64,000 nucleotides of DNA from AC-32 sp963754265 (GCA_963754265.1 CAVWFB010000002.1:62001-126000), one strand, 5' to 3'. Shown: positions 50,505 to 59,213, numbered from the stretch's first letter. Made by a program: numbers and translations. Notes: generated by a model from the sequence alone, not told the origin.

Positions 50505-51616
50505 TGGATCGACCGGGGGTCGAAGGCGCGGCGCAGGCCTTCCCCGAAGGCGGCGAAGGCGAGCACGGTCGTCGCGATGGCGACGACCGGCGTGATCGTC
50601 GTCCAGGCGGATGTCGTCCACTCGATGAAGAGCGCCTGGCCGGGGCCCAGCTGGAGCAGCGTGCCCCAGTTCGTCGAGAGCATGTTCCCCCAGCTCGCGG
50701 TCGGAAGCCTGATCCCGAGGCCGAGGAAGGAGACCGACGCCTCGAGCACGACGACGGTCGCGAGGGTGAGCGTCGAGTAGACGATGATCGGCGCCACAAG
50801 GTGGGGCAGCAGGTGCCTGCGCATGACCCACCAGGTGCTCGCCCCGACCATGCGCGCCGCCTCGACGTACTCCTGCTCGCGCAACCGGAGCACCTCGGCG
50901 CGGATGATCCGGGCCGGGTAGAACCAAGTGATCAGGCCGATCACGACCGCGAGCGAGATCACGCCCTGATTGAAGACTCCGTGCAGGGTTATGAAGTCGA
51001 ACCGGTCGCTGACCGTCGTCCCGATCGCGATCAGCAGGAGGAGCACCGGAAAGCCCATCGTGAACTCCGTCACGCGCGAGACGGCCGAGTCGGTCCAGCC
51101 GCCGAAGTAGCCCGCGGACATGCCGAGGAGAAGGCCGAGCCCGACGGCGATCAGGGTTGCGCCGAACGCGATCTCGAGCGAGACCTGGCCGCCGTAGAGG
51201 AGCCGGAGGAATTCGTCGCGGCCGAGCGGTCCATCGCCGCCGAGGACGAAGAGCGTGTGGTCGGCCCCGCGCGGCACCGGCCCGATGTTCGTGTCGGTGA
51301 TCGGCACGTGCGTCCAGGGCCCGACGGGCCTACGGGTGAGGTCGGCGCCGCGGATGAAGGAGTCGTTCGGCCCGTGACCCAGGAAGTGGGTCAGGATCGG
51401 CGCCACGACGAAGCACATCACCACGACGAAGATCACGTAGAGGCCGCCCATGACCGCGAACGGGTCACGCCGGAGCCGACCCCAGATGTGGGCCCAGTAA
51501 CCCGTGGACGAGAGCGCAGCTCGTTCCTCGGAGGGATCGCGGGCTTCGGCCGCAGGCAGCGGGGGAAGAGGCCGTCGGCCCCCACCAAGCGCTACTGAGC
51601 CACGAAGCTGCCGCAA
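50501..51616 (-). CDS. dppC: Peptide/nickel-type ABC permease, DppC-like
   Basis: A 371-residue permease. Residues 1-45 are a polar cytoplasmic N-terminus, helix 1 is DPFAVMGGLYVIFVVVMCFV, then GRDEFLRLLYGGQVSLEIAF before helix 2, and the EAA loop YVEAARMVGASTWWVMRRHL. SFLGLGIRLPTASWGNML is the conserved motif before the last helix. The TTG start at 51616 is weak; a shorter N-terminus cannot be excluded. First gene of the pair and divergent from the CBS gene. Oligopeptide uptake is the family role, and the D-aminopeptidase gene at 54.9 kb may be related. Confidence 0.83.
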   Translation of the reverse strand: MRQLRGSVALGGGRRPLPPLPAAEARDPSEERAALSSTGYWAHIWGRLRRDPFAVMGGLYVIFVVVMCFVVAPILTHFLGHGPNDSFIRGADLTRRPVGPWTHVPITDTNIGPVPRGADHTLFVLGGDGPLGRDEFLRLLYGGQVSLEIAFGATLIAVGLGLLLGMSAGYFGGWTDSAVSRVTEFTMGFPVLLLLIAIGTTVSDRFDFITLHGVFNQGVISLAVVIGLITWFYPARIIRAEVLRLREQEYVEAARMVGASTWWVMRRHLLPHLVAPIIVYSTLTLATVVVLEASVSFLGLGIRLPTASWGNMLSTNWGTLLQLGPGQALFIEWTTSAWTTITPVVAIATTVLAFAAFGEGLRRAFDPRSIQ

Positions 51617-51681
51617 ATTGGGTCTAGATCAAGATTCGGCTATCTCCCGGGCCGCTGTCAAGGCGTAGTACGCTCGGCCCC

Positions 51682-52059
51682 GTGAGCACCGTCGGCGAGC
51701 TGATGACGAGCGAGGTTCTGACCGTCGCTCCGGAGGACACGATCGGCGAGACCGCGCAGAAGATGGTCGAGCTGGGTGTGAGCTCGGCGGTGGTCTCCGA
51801 CTACGGCCGCATGATCGGGATCGTCACCGAGCGCGACCTCACGCGCGCGGTCGCCGGCCGCGTGCACACGAGCGAAGCACGAGTCCGCGAGTGGATGACC
51901 CCCGACCCGATCACGCTGACGAGGGACGCCGCTGCGAGCGAGGCGGCAGAGATCATGCTCGAGAACCGGTTCCGGCACATCCCGATCGTCGAGGACGACC
52001 GCACGATCGGGATCGTCAGCATCCGCGACGTGGCTCGCTGGAGCACCGAGGAGGACTAG
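51682..52059 (+). CDS. Two-CBS-domain protein
   Basis: A 125-residue Bateman module made of two CBS repeats and nothing else: VGELMTSEVLTVAPEDTIGE / GIVTERDLTRAVAG and VREWMTPDPITLTRDAAASE / GIVSIRDVARW. Each has the D/ExD/ER.. adenosyl-binding end. Stand-alone CBS proteins sense AMP, ATP or related nucleotides and regulate partners. GTG 51682 start. It converges on dinB, and the two stops overlap by four bases. Confidence 0.9.
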   Translation: MSTVGELMTSEVLTVAPEDTIGETAQKMVELGVSSAVVSDYGRMIGIVTERDLTRAVAGRVHTSEARVREWMTPDPITLTRDAAASEAAEIMLENRFRHIPIVEDDRTIGIVSIRDVARWSTEED

Positions 52060-53102
52060 ACCAGCTCGAGCTGCCGGTGAGCTTCGAGGCCGGAGACGCC
52101 GACGCCGACCAGGCGTAGTGCGCCCGGACGGTCGGCCAGCGCGCGGTCGAGACACGCGCAGGCGAGCTCCCAGATTCGCGTCGCGTCGTCGGTGCCGACC
52201 GGGAGCGAGATCGAGCGCGACCGGATCGAGAAGTCCGTGTAGCGGACCTTCGTTGTGACGGTCCTGCCGGTCTGGCCGCCCAGCCGTTCGGCGACGAGCT
52301 CGGACAGGCGATGCAGCTCCTCCTGCAGCCGCTCCGCGTCGGCCACGTCGCGCGGGAACGTCTCCTCGGCACTGATCGAGACGGTCTCCGAGGTCAGATC
52401 GAGCCGACGGGGATCGATCCCACGGGCCCGGTCGCGCAGGAGCGGCCCGAGCTTGCCTGGAAGCAGGCCGCGCAGCCGGTCGTCCTCCAGCGCCGCGAGC
52501 GACCCGATCGTCTCGATTCCGGCCCGGCGGAGCCGCTCTTCGGCTCGCGGGCCGACCCCGGGGAGCCGCCGTGCCGGGAACGGGGCAAGAAAGGCGGCTT
52601 CCTTTCCGGCCGGGACGACCGTGATCCCACCGGGCTTGCGCCGGTCGCTCGCGATCTTCGAGACCACCTTGCAGGTGGAGACGCCGAGCGAGCAGGAGAG
52701 GCTGGTCGCGCCACGCACCGCCGCCTGAACCGCCTCCGCCACCGCGCGGGCGCGACCGAAATCGGCGGCCACTTCCCCCACGTCCAGGTACCCCTCGTCC
52801 ATGCCCGTCCGCTCGACGGTCGGCACCACCTCCCGCACCGCCGCCCAGACCGCCTTCGAATAGTCCGAGTAGAGCCGTTTGCGCGGCGTGAGGAAGACCG
52901 CCTGCGGACACCGGCGCAGCGCTTCCGCACACGACATCGCCGAGTGGATGCCGAACCTGCGCGCGACGTAGTTGGCGGTAGCCACCACCCCGCGCCCGTG
53001 CGGGTCGCCGCCGACGATCAGCGGCTTCGCGCGTAGCTCCGGTGCCTCCAGCTCCTCAACGGCGGCGAAGAACGCGTCCAGGTCCAGGTGCGCGACGATC
53101 AT
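52056..53102 (-). CDS. dinB: DNA polymerase IV (Y-family)
   Basis: A 348-residue translesion polymerase. Catalytic Asp in IVAHLDLDAFFAAVEE (residue 8), VATANYVARRFGIHSAM, RLYSDYSKAVW and the acidic pair in GMDEGYLDVGE (usually SIDExYLD, so Ser-Ile is replaced by Gly-Met). The thumb HhH reads LPGVGPRAEERLRRAGI and the little-finger domain covers 235-345. It lacks an obvious C-terminal beta-clamp motif, ending AHRQLELV (QLELV might serve as a minimal clamp-binding peptide). ATG 53102 overlaps the antiporter stop as ATGA. Confidence 0.92.
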   Translation of the reverse strand: MIVAHLDLDAFFAAVEELEAPELRAKPLIVGGDPHGRGVVATANYVARRFGIHSAMSCAEALRRCPQAVFLTPRKRLYSDYSKAVWAAVREVVPTVERTGMDEGYLDVGEVAADFGRARAVAEAVQAAVRGATSLSCSLGVSTCKVVSKIASDRRKPGGITVVPAGKEAAFLAPFPARRLPGVGPRAEERLRRAGIETIGSLAALEDDRLRGLLPGKLGPLLRDRARGIDPRRLDLTSETVSISAEETFPRDVADAERLQEELHRLSELVAERLGGQTGRTVTTKVRYTDFSIRSRSISLPVGTDDATRIWELACACLDRALADRPGALRLVGVGVSGLEAHRQLELV

Positions 53103-54307
53103 CCGTCGTCCCGGTAGACGGTTCGCATCGGAACCCCGAGCCGGCGGGCCACGAACGGGATCGTGACGCCCTGGGCGATCACGGAGAACGCGACCACGAC
53201 GAACACGATGCCGTAGATCCGGTCGGCCCCACCAACCCCGGCCAGCAGGGCAAAGGCGGCCAACAGGATCGGCACCGCTCCCTTGAGGCCGCTCCACATC
53301 ACGAACAGACGCTCCCCCGGACGCAGCTGGGCCCGCAGAAGGAGTGGGCCGGTTGCGAGCGGCCGCGCCAGGAAGGCGAGGATCAGCGCGATCAGGATCG
53401 CGTCGCCCCAGACCGGCCCGAGGCTCACCTTGTTCACGGTCAGCCCGAGCGCGACGAAGACGACGATTTCGGCAAGGCTGGCGAGCGACGTCTGGAAGCG
53501 CTCGACGGCCTCCCGGTGCGGATAGCTCGCGTCGCCGATCAGGATTCCCGCGACGAACACGGCCACGAAGCCGGAGCCGTGCGCGACCGCCGCGACTCCG
53601 TAGATCACACCGGCGGCCGCGAGGCTCCTCAGCGGATAGAGCGCCGGGTTCGCGAGGTGAATCCTCCGGAACGACTCGAGCATGACCAGCGCCCCCGCCA
53701 CGCCGATCGCGAGCCCGACCGACATCTCGACGACGAACTCCCTGACGACGACCCAGAAGGTCGAGTTGGCGTGGGTGGCGAAGTCGAGCATCCCGACCAT
53801 CAGGGCGATCCCGACCGGGTCGTTGACCCCGGACTCGCCCTCCAGGATGGTTCCGGTCCGCCCACCGACCTCCCGTTGCCCGAGCACAGAGAACATCACC
53901 GCCGGGTCGGTGGGCGCGAGAGCGGCGCCGAGGATGCCCGCTCCGGTCCAGCTGAAGTCGAAGAGGTAGCGGCCGGCCAGGGTCATCAGCGCCGCGGTCG
54001 CGAACGTGCCGACGATGCCGAGCAGCGAGATGATCCCGATCTCAGGCCGAAACCGCTTCCAGCCGATGCGCAGCCCGCCGTCGAAGAGGATCACGACCAG
54101 CGCGAGCACCGCGATCCGCTCGACGTCCTTGATCGAGAGCTCGCGACCGAGACGCGGAATGAAATGCACCGCCAGGGCCGCGGCGAGCAGGAAGATCGCC
54201 GGCGCCGGCACCGGGATCCGCTCGCTCAGCTTGTGCGAGAGAACCGCAAGGGCGAAGACCGCCGAGACGACGAGCACGATCAGACCGAAGTGCGTGATCT
54301 CGCCCAT
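53099..54307 (-). CDS. Cation/proton antiporter, NhaP/CPA1-like
   Basis: A 402-residue protein with about twelve helices. LAPTDPAVMFSVLGQREVGG (about 130) is the unwound helix 4 region, EGESGVNDPVGIALMVG (about 158) holds the Asn-Asp ion-binding pair typical of CPA1 antiporters, and SGLKGAVPILLAAFAL (about 338) the conserved late helix. No cytoplasmic TrkA_C domain follows, unlike NhaP2/CvrA. Transports Na+ or K+ against H+. It is coupled to dinB, with which no functional link is apparent. Confidence 0.88.
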   Translation of the reverse strand: MGEITHFGLIVLVVSAVFALAVLSHKLSERIPVPAPAIFLLAAALAVHFIPRLGRELSIKDVERIAVLALVVILFDGGLRIGWKRFRPEIGIISLLGIVGTFATAALMTLAGRYLFDFSWTGAGILGAALAPTDPAVMFSVLGQREVGGRTGTILEGESGVNDPVGIALMVGMLDFATHANSTFWVVVREFVVEMSVGLAIGVAGALVMLESFRRIHLANPALYPLRSLAAAGVIYGVAAVAHGSGFVAVFVAGILIGDASYPHREAVERFQTSLASLAEIVVFVALGLTVNKVSLGPVWGDAILIALILAFLARPLATGPLLLRAQLRPGERLFVMWSGLKGAVPILLAAFALLAGVGGADRIYGIVFVVVAFSVIAQGVTIPFVARRLGVPMRTVYRDDG

Positions 54308-54349
54308 GGACGTCGAGCCTAGAACACGGAGTTGCTGCCGCTGCTCGGG

Positions 54350-54901
54350 CTAGACCTCGGCTGCGAGCGCCCGCTGCGCCGCCTCGGAAGCGGCTTCGGC
54401 GGCTCGGCGGGCCCGCGCGAGGCGATCGTCGTCTGCCACCGTCGCCAGGTTGATCTCGACGAGCCGGCTCGCGGCCTGCGCGGCCCCGGCAGCCAGGCAG
54501 GCGGCCGCGGCGGCGTCGGCCCGAGCCGAGCCGTCGGCGCGATCTGCCGCCTCGGCGGCGAGCAGCGAGGTGTCGGCGGCGGCCTCGCCGATCGCGAGCG
54601 GCACCTCGGCGGCTCGTGCGAGCGCGCGGGCGAGACCCGTGTCGCGCCGCTCCAGAGAGGTCAACGCCCGCTCGTAGGCCAGCGCGTCCTGCTGCGCGAG
54701 CGCGAGCAGCCGGTCCCGCAGGTCGATCGCCTGTGCCCTCGCTCCGTCGGCCTCGCTCCAGCCGTCCGAGCGGGCGGCGGTCTTGGCGACGAGCGAGGCG
54801 GCCAGCGCGGCGGAGACGCCCGCGACCCAGCCGGAGCCAGGCACCGCCTCTTCCGAGGAGATCCTCTCGGCGAGCTCGCGGGCGAGGGCAGACGCAGTCA
54901 T
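54350..54901 (-). CDS. Cyclodeaminase/cyclohydrolase-family protein (FtcD C-domain-like)
   Basis: A 183-residue all-helical protein. PGSGWVAGVSAALAASLVAK (about 21-40; normally PGGGSVAA) is the glycine-rich folate-site motif, preceded by ISSEEAVPGS. Family members include formimidoyltetrahydrofolate cyclodeaminase and methenyl-THF cyclohydrolase; the Ala-rich remainder is typical. The first loop is altered (Trp replaces the usual Ser), so activity is uncertain. ATG 54901 is four bases past the M55 peptidase stop, forming a two-gene unit. Confidence 0.75.
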   Translation of the reverse strand: MTASALARELAERISSEEAVPGSGWVAGVSAALAASLVAKTAARSDGWSEADGARAQAIDLRDRLLALAQQDALAYERALTSLERRDTGLARALARAAEVPLAIGEAAADTSLLAAEAADRADGSARADAAAAACLAAGAAQAASRLVEINLATVADDDRLARARRAAEAASEAAQRALAAEV

Positions 54902-54905
54902 CGCC

Positions 54906-55715
54906 TCAGAAGAAGAACTGCTTCCACGCGGTCCACCAGTCGTCGGCGCGGGAGACGAGCGTGCGCGCGTCGAGGAGCTCGACCCCGCTGCGATAGCGAA
55001 GGCTCGCAGCGGGCGCCGTCCACTTGTACTCGACCTTGATCTCGCACGGCCTGCCCGGATCGTAGGGCTCGACCGCCTTCAGGTCGGAGAGCGCCTGCTT
55101 CGAGCCTGCCTCCACGAGCTCGCGCGCTCTGCCCGGTTGCAGCAGTCGCGCGCTCTTCACGCCCAGTCCCTGCTTCACCTCGACGGTGGTGAGACCGTCG
55201 CCGAGGAGCTCGGTGCCTTCTCGGCAGGCGGCGTCGTCGCCGGTGACGAGCAGCACCGGGCAGCCCCAGGTGCCGCAGAGGGCGGCGTTGATCCCGGTCT
55301 CGCCGACGAGCGTCCCGTTGAACCAGAGATTCTGGAAGTCCGGGCCCGAGACCGTGTGGTTGAGCACGCCGCCGCCTGCGCCCGCCCTCGCGTGCATCCC
55401 GACGAACAGCGCCGCGTCCACGCCCTGCTCCAGGAACTCGGTGTACTCGGTCCATTCCTCCTGCACGACGTACTCGCAGTCCGGCTCGAGGTCCTCCGGC
55501 AGCAGCGAGTTGAAGTTGTACCCCTTGCCAGCGCCGTGGCAGTCCATCACCACGATCTCGGTCGCGCCGCCCGCCTTCGCGCCGCGGACGGCGGCGTTGA
55601 TCTCCTGCGTGTAGAGCTTGCGGCCCTCTTCATAGAGTGCCTCGCCGGCGTTCGTCTGCTCGGGCCGGACGATCCCGGCGATGCCTTCCATGTCGCTGAT
55701 GACGAAGACCTTCAC
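54906..55715 (-). CDS. dppA: M55 zinc D-aminopeptidase (DppA family)
   Basis: A 269-residue self-compartmentalising peptidase. KVFVISDMEGIAGIVRPEQ holds the SxDxEG active-site motif, VVMDCHGAGKGYNF and LFVGMHARAGAGGGVLNHTV supply zinc His and catalytic residues, and LVGETGINAALCGTWGCPVL is conserved. It hydrolyses N-terminal D-residues from peptides such as muropeptide fragments. GTG 55715. The nearby orphan DppBC permeases might import its substrates, as in the Bacillus dppABCDE unit, but they are not contiguous here. Confidence 0.9.
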   Translation of the reverse strand: MKVFVISDMEGIAGIVRPEQTNAGEALYEEGRKLYTQEINAAVRGAKAGGATEIVVMDCHGAGKGYNFNSLLPEDLEPDCEYVVQEEWTEYTEFLEQGVDAALFVGMHARAGAGGGVLNHTVSGPDFQNLWFNGTLVGETGINAALCGTWGCPVLLVTGDDAACREGTELLGDGLTTVEVKQGLGVKSARLLQPGRARELVEAGSKQALSDLKAVEPYDPGRPCEIKVEYKWTAPAASLRYRSGVELLDARTLVSRADDWWTAWKQFFF

Positions 55716-55733
55716 GCTTGTAGCCTCTCACTC

Positions 55734-56495
55734 GTGGAGAGCGGACTCCAGGGCAAGCGCGTGCTCGTCACCGGAGCCTCGGGGGGAATCGGCTCGGCCT
55801 GCGCGCGCGCCTTCGCCGGCGAGGGCTGCGAGGTCGTCGTCCACTACCACCTCGGCCGGGAGCGAGCCGAGGCTCTGGCGCAGGAACTCGAGGGAGCTCT
55901 CACGGTCGCCGCCGACCTCACCGACGAGGCCGAGGCGGACCGGCTTTTCGAGGCCGCAGGCGAGCTCGACGTCTGCGCTGCGGTCGCCGGCGTCTGGCCA
56001 GAGGAGGACGTGCCCGTGTGGCAGCTGCCGCTCGAGCGCTGGGAGGCGACGCTGCGCGCCAACCTGACGGCCACCTTCCTCACCGCGCGGGGCTTCCTGC
56101 GCGGGGTCGAGCGCAGCGGCCACGGCAGCCTCGTGCTCGTCGGCTCGACCGCGGGGCTCTTCGGCGAGGCCGGGCACGCCGACTACGCCGCGGCCAAGTC
56201 GGCCATCGTGCAAGGCCTCTTGCTGAGCCTCAAGAACGAGGTGGTGCGCATCGCTCCTCGCGCGCGCGTGAACACAGTGGCCCCCGGCTGGACGCAATCC
56301 CCCATGACACGAGCCTCTCTCAACGAGGAGACCCTCGGGCGGATCACGAGAACGATGCCTTTACGGAAGGTGGCTCAGCCCGACGACGTCGCTCGAGTCG
56401 TCGTCGCGCTCGCTTCGGACGAGCTTTCGGGCCACATCACCGGCCAGGTCGTGACCGTCGCCGGTGGCATGGAAGGCCGCGTCATCCACGACTGA
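55734..56495 (+). CDS. Short-chain dehydrogenase/reductase
   Basis: A 253-residue classical SDR. VLVTGASGGIGSACARAFAG (about 11-30) binds NAD(P), VAAVAGVWP replaces the usual NNAG, the catalytic Ser lies in LVLVGSTAGLFGE, Tyr and Lys in DYAAAKSAI, and NTVAPGWTQSPMT is the PG motif. HITGQVVTVAGGMEG ends the protein. FabG-like 3-oxoacyl or alcohol dehydrogenase activity is possible. GTG 55734 lies 18 bases from the divergent M55 gene, so their promoters overlap coding sequence or the transcripts are leaderless. Confidence 0.88.
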   Translation: MESGLQGKRVLVTGASGGIGSACARAFAGEGCEVVVHYHLGRERAEALAQELEGALTVAADLTDEAEADRLFEAAGELDVCAAVAGVWPEEDVPVWQLPLERWEATLRANLTATFLTARGFLRGVERSGHGSLVLVGSTAGLFGEAGHADYAAAKSAIVQGLLLSLKNEVVRIAPRARVNTVAPGWTQSPMTRASLNEETLGRITRTMPLRKVAQPDDVARVVVALASDELSGHITGQVVTVAGGMEGRVIHD

Positions 56496-56509
56496 TCCCT
56501 GGAAAGAGT

Positions 56510-56533
56510 GACGGCGGGCCGTAGCCCGCCGTC
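56510..56533 (+). terminator. Perfect 10-bp hairpin after the SDR gene
   Basis: GACGGCGGGC (56510-56519) and GCCCGCCGTC (56524-56533) pair perfectly around CGTA, 14 bases past the stop. TGAAAAC follows instead of a T-run, as in many GC-rich actinobacterial terminators. Confidence 0.7.
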
Positions 56534-56639
56534 TGAAAACTCCGAACGCCGCAGGATGATTGCCGTCAGTCCCCGGCAGAGGAGTCTTGTCCGGGAATCG
56601 GCAACTCCAAACCGAGACTTGAGTCCCCAGACGTACTAC

Positions 56640-56810
56640 AGGCGGGCCCGCCGCCCGGGCCCGCCTGAGTCTCCCGTGAGAGAGAGCCGCAGTCACATCT
56701 CCGGAGGGCCCCGCCGCATCGGGCCCGCTCCGTAGCTTGGTCGGAGGGCCCCGCCGCATCGGGCCCGCTCCGTTTCGATGAGCTGCCCCCGCCGCATCGG
56801 GGCGCTCTGT
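56640..56810. repeat. Array of GC hairpins including a 40-base tandem repeat
   Basis: A 10-bp stem AGGCGGGCCC/GGGCCCGCCT (56640-56666) is followed by two identical 32-base units (56702-56733 and 56742-56773, period 40) and a shorter variant (about 56785-56810). Each unit can fold on itself: CGGAG with CTCCG and GGGCCC with GGGCCC, with the shared apex GCCGCATC. The array lies between the SDR gene and the methionine-pathway gene, about 100 bases before its start. Confidence 0.75.
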
Positions 56811-56906
56811 CGTTGCAGGTGGAGTATCGATGAAAGGCGGTCACTTGATCTATCCCTCGTTCTCGGTTGACGACCTTGCTTCACTCGCAAGTAGAGTCGA
56901 ACCCGC

Positions 56907-58718
56907 ATGAACAACCGATTTCACGAGCGTCTGGCCACCGGGCCGATCGTCGTCGGCGACGGCGGCATGGGTGTGCTGATCTCGAGCGCGGTGCCGCGGC
57001 TGCGCTGCCCCGAGGAGGCGAACATCCGCTCGCCCGAGAGCGTCGTCACCCTGCACACGAGCTTCATCCGTGCCGGCGCCGACCTGATCGAGACGAACAC
57101 GTTCGGCGCGAACAGGCGCAAGCTCGCCCACCAGTACCTGGAGGAGGAGTTCGAGCGCATCAACGGCGCAGCGGTGAAGCTCGCGCGGGAGGCCCGGGAG
57201 GTTTCCGGCCGCGACGTCTTCATCGCCGGCTCGATCGGCCCGCTGGGCGATCTCCCCGGAGTTCCGCCCGAGCGGGGCGAGGTCTTCGCCGAGCAGGCCC
57301 AGCTTCTGGACGGACGCGGCGTCGACCTCTTCATGATCGAGACGTTCTACGAGCTCGACGAGCTGGTCACCGCGATCGAGGCGGTGCGGAGCGTCTCGTC
57401 CCTGCCGATCGTCGCGACCCTCACCTTCGACGAGGGCGCCGAGACGCTCGCGGGCGTCACCGCCGCCGAGGCCGCCGAGCGCCTGCGCCCGCTGGACCTG
57501 GCAGCGATCGGGGCGAACCACGGCGCAGGCCTGCACGCAGCGCTGGCCGCGCTCGAGGCGATGGGCGGCGACGGCGGCCCTCCGCTCGCCGCGCTCCCGA
57601 ACGTCGGCCTCGCGAGCCTGAGCGGCGGCCGGGTCATCTATCCCCACGCGACGCCCGAGTACTTCGCCGAGTTCGCCGCCCACGCCCGGCGGCTCGGTGC
57701 CAGGCTGATCGGCGGCTGCTGCGGGACGACGCCCCTCGAGATCGCCGCGATCGCCTCGGCGGTGGAAGAGGAGCGCGAGCCGAGCGCGCCGCTCGACGTG
57801 ATGGAGCGGGCGCTGCCCGAGCCGCGGCTCGACGGCGGAGCCGAGGAGACCGAGCTCGCGCGCATGCTCCGCGCGGGAGAGTGGGTCACGTGCGTCGAGC
57901 TAGACCCGCCCAAGGGCGGGACCTACGACTCGATGCTCAACGTCGCCAGAACGCTCAGGGCCTCCGGGAAGGTCGGCTTCGTCGACATCAACGACAACCC
58001 GATGGCGCGCGCGCGGGCGAACGCGCTCATGGCCGCGGTGGCGATCGAGCGCGACTGCGGGCTCGAGACCATCCCGCACGTCACGCCGCGCGACACCTCG
58101 ATCATGGGGCTCGAGTCGCAGTTGCTCGGAGCCCATGCCGAAGGGGTGCGGAACGTGCTCTCGGTCACGGGCGATCCTCCGGAGGTCGGGGACTACCCGG
58201 GCTCGAGCGGCGTCTACGAGGTCGACTCGATCGGCCTCTCGCACGTGATCTCCAAGCTGAACCGGGGCGAGGACTTCAACGGCAAGGGGATCGACGCTCC
58301 GACCTCGTTCTACCTCGGCGTCGCGGTGAACCCGTCCGCCGACGATCTCGAGACCGAGGCCGATCGCTTCCGCCGGAAGGTCGAAGCCGGGGCGAGGTTC
58401 GCGATGACGCAGGCGCTGTTCGACCTCTCCTACCTCGACCGCTTCGAGGAGCTGATCGGCGGCTGGCCGGTGCCGCTCCTGCTCGGGATCTTCTACGTGC
58501 GCAGCTACCAGCTGGCCGTGCGGCTGCACAACGAGGTGCCCGGGATCGTCGTGCCGGAGGAGGTGCAGCGCCGGCTGGAGAAGGCAGGACCGAACGCGGG
58601 CGCCGAGGGGCTGGCGCTCGCCCGCGAGCTCTATGCGCAGGCGCGCGACAAGGTGGCGGGCGTCTACGTGATCCCCCCGTTCAAGCAGCCAGAGGCGGCG
58701 CTCGACCTTCTCGGGTAA
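56907..58718 (+). CDS. Fused homocysteine S-methyltransferase / methylenetetrahydrofolate reductase
   Basis: A 603-residue two-domain enzyme of the YitJ type. Residues 1-290 form the methyltransferase barrel: VVGDGGMGVLI, ETNTFGANRRKL, and the zinc Cys pair in LIGGCCGTTPLE (about 277). The third zinc ligand, normally Cys in GANC, is His here (IGANHGAGLHAAL, about 207). Residues 320-603 are the MTHFR barrel (CVELDPPKGG, SVTGDPPEVGDYPG, FAMTQALFDLSYLDRF). Together they would make 5-methyl-THF and methylate homocysteine to methionine. ATG 56907. Preceded by 411 noncoding bases with hairpins. Confidence 0.9.
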   Translation: MNNRFHERLATGPIVVGDGGMGVLISSAVPRLRCPEEANIRSPESVVTLHTSFIRAGADLIETNTFGANRRKLAHQYLEEEFERINGAAVKLAREAREVSGRDVFIAGSIGPLGDLPGVPPERGEVFAEQAQLLDGRGVDLFMIETFYELDELVTAIEAVRSVSSLPIVATLTFDEGAETLAGVTAAEAAERLRPLDLAAIGANHGAGLHAALAALEAMGGDGGPPLAALPNVGLASLSGGRVIYPHATPEYFAEFAAHARRLGARLIGGCCGTTPLEIAAIASAVEEEREPSAPLDVMERALPEPRLDGGAEETELARMLRAGEWVTCVELDPPKGGTYDSMLNVARTLRASGKVGFVDINDNPMARARANALMAAVAIERDCGLETIPHVTPRDTSIMGLESQLLGAHAEGVRNVLSVTGDPPEVGDYPGSSGVYEVDSIGLSHVISKLNRGEDFNGKGIDAPTSFYLGVAVNPSADDLETEADRFRRKVEAGARFAMTQALFDLSYLDRFEELIGGWPVPLLLGIFYVRSYQLAVRLHNEVPGIVVPEEVQRRLEKAGPNAGAEGLALARELYAQARDKVAGVYVIPPFKQPEAALDLLG

Positions 58719-58720
58719 AC

Positions 58721-58746
58721 GAAGAGGCCGCCGAAGCGGCCTCTTC
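58721..58746. terminator. Bidirectional 11-bp hairpin
   Basis: GAAGAGGCCGC and GCGGCCTCTTC pair perfectly around CGAA, between the convergent fusion gene (stop 58718) and exported-protein gene (stop 58767). GTTTA follows on the minus strand. A near-identical stem serves the next gene (59317-59340). Confidence 0.8.
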
Positions 58747-58766
58747 TACCCCCGGAGCAGCTGTGC

Positions 58767-59213
58767 CTAGTGCGCGAGCGGATCGTGCCGGTGGCGAACC
58801 GCCAGCGCGCCGCCGAGACCCGCCAGGATCCCGACCGCGACGATGCCGGCTCCGATTCCGGCGTCGCCCCAGTTGAAGTTGCTGTCACTCGTCGCGACGA
58901 CAGTCGGCTCGGTCTGCGTGGGCTGCTGGAGGCCGGCGGTCTTCTCGCTGACGACTGCAGCGGGAAGCACGTACTGCCCGAGCCCATACTTGCGGTTGAG
59001 AGCTTCGCTCCTCAGCATCAGCGCCCGGTACTCGGCCTTGGTCGGGCCGACCTGCGTCGGATACAGACCAACGGTCTTCTCGCTCACCAGCGGCCTGGAC
59101 GACTGGTTCGAGAAAGCGCTGCCATCGCTGACCTGCATCGCCAGCGCGGCTGCGGGAACGACGAGAACGACTGCCAGTGCGATCGTCATGCTCTTGAGGA
59201 TTCGGGTGAACAT
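58767..59213 (-). CDS. Exported membrane-anchored protein, paralogue 1
   Basis: A 148-residue protein of unknown function. The signal segment (MFTRILKSMTIALAVVLVV, cleavage near ALAM) precedes a linker, the shared box AEYRALMLRSEALNRKYGLG, the shared VSEKTAGLQ, the shared FNWGDAGIGAG and a C-terminal membrane helix ending VRHRHDPLAH. Its neighbour at 59359 has the same architecture. ATG 59213 follows GGGGAAGAG; a start at 59249 would add 12 polar residues. It is preceded 65 bases upstream by the 30-base element also found before paralogue 2. Confidence 0.75.
   Translation of the reverse strand: MFTRILKSMTIALAVVLVVPAAALAMQVSDGSAFSNQSSRPLVSEKTVGLYPTQVGPTKAEYRALMLRSEALNRKYGLGQYVLPAAVVSEKTAGLQQPTQTEPTVVATSDSNFNWGDAGIGAGIVAVGILAGLGGALAVRHRHDPLAH

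Noticed and set aside
56702..56810. CRISPR array
   Set aside because: Only two to three units with an eight-base spacer and self-folding repeats; no cas genes.
56840..56900. Sigma-70 promoter TTGACG / TAGAGT before the methionine fusion gene
   Set aside because: Spacer is 19 bases and the -10 is poor; not strong enough to list.
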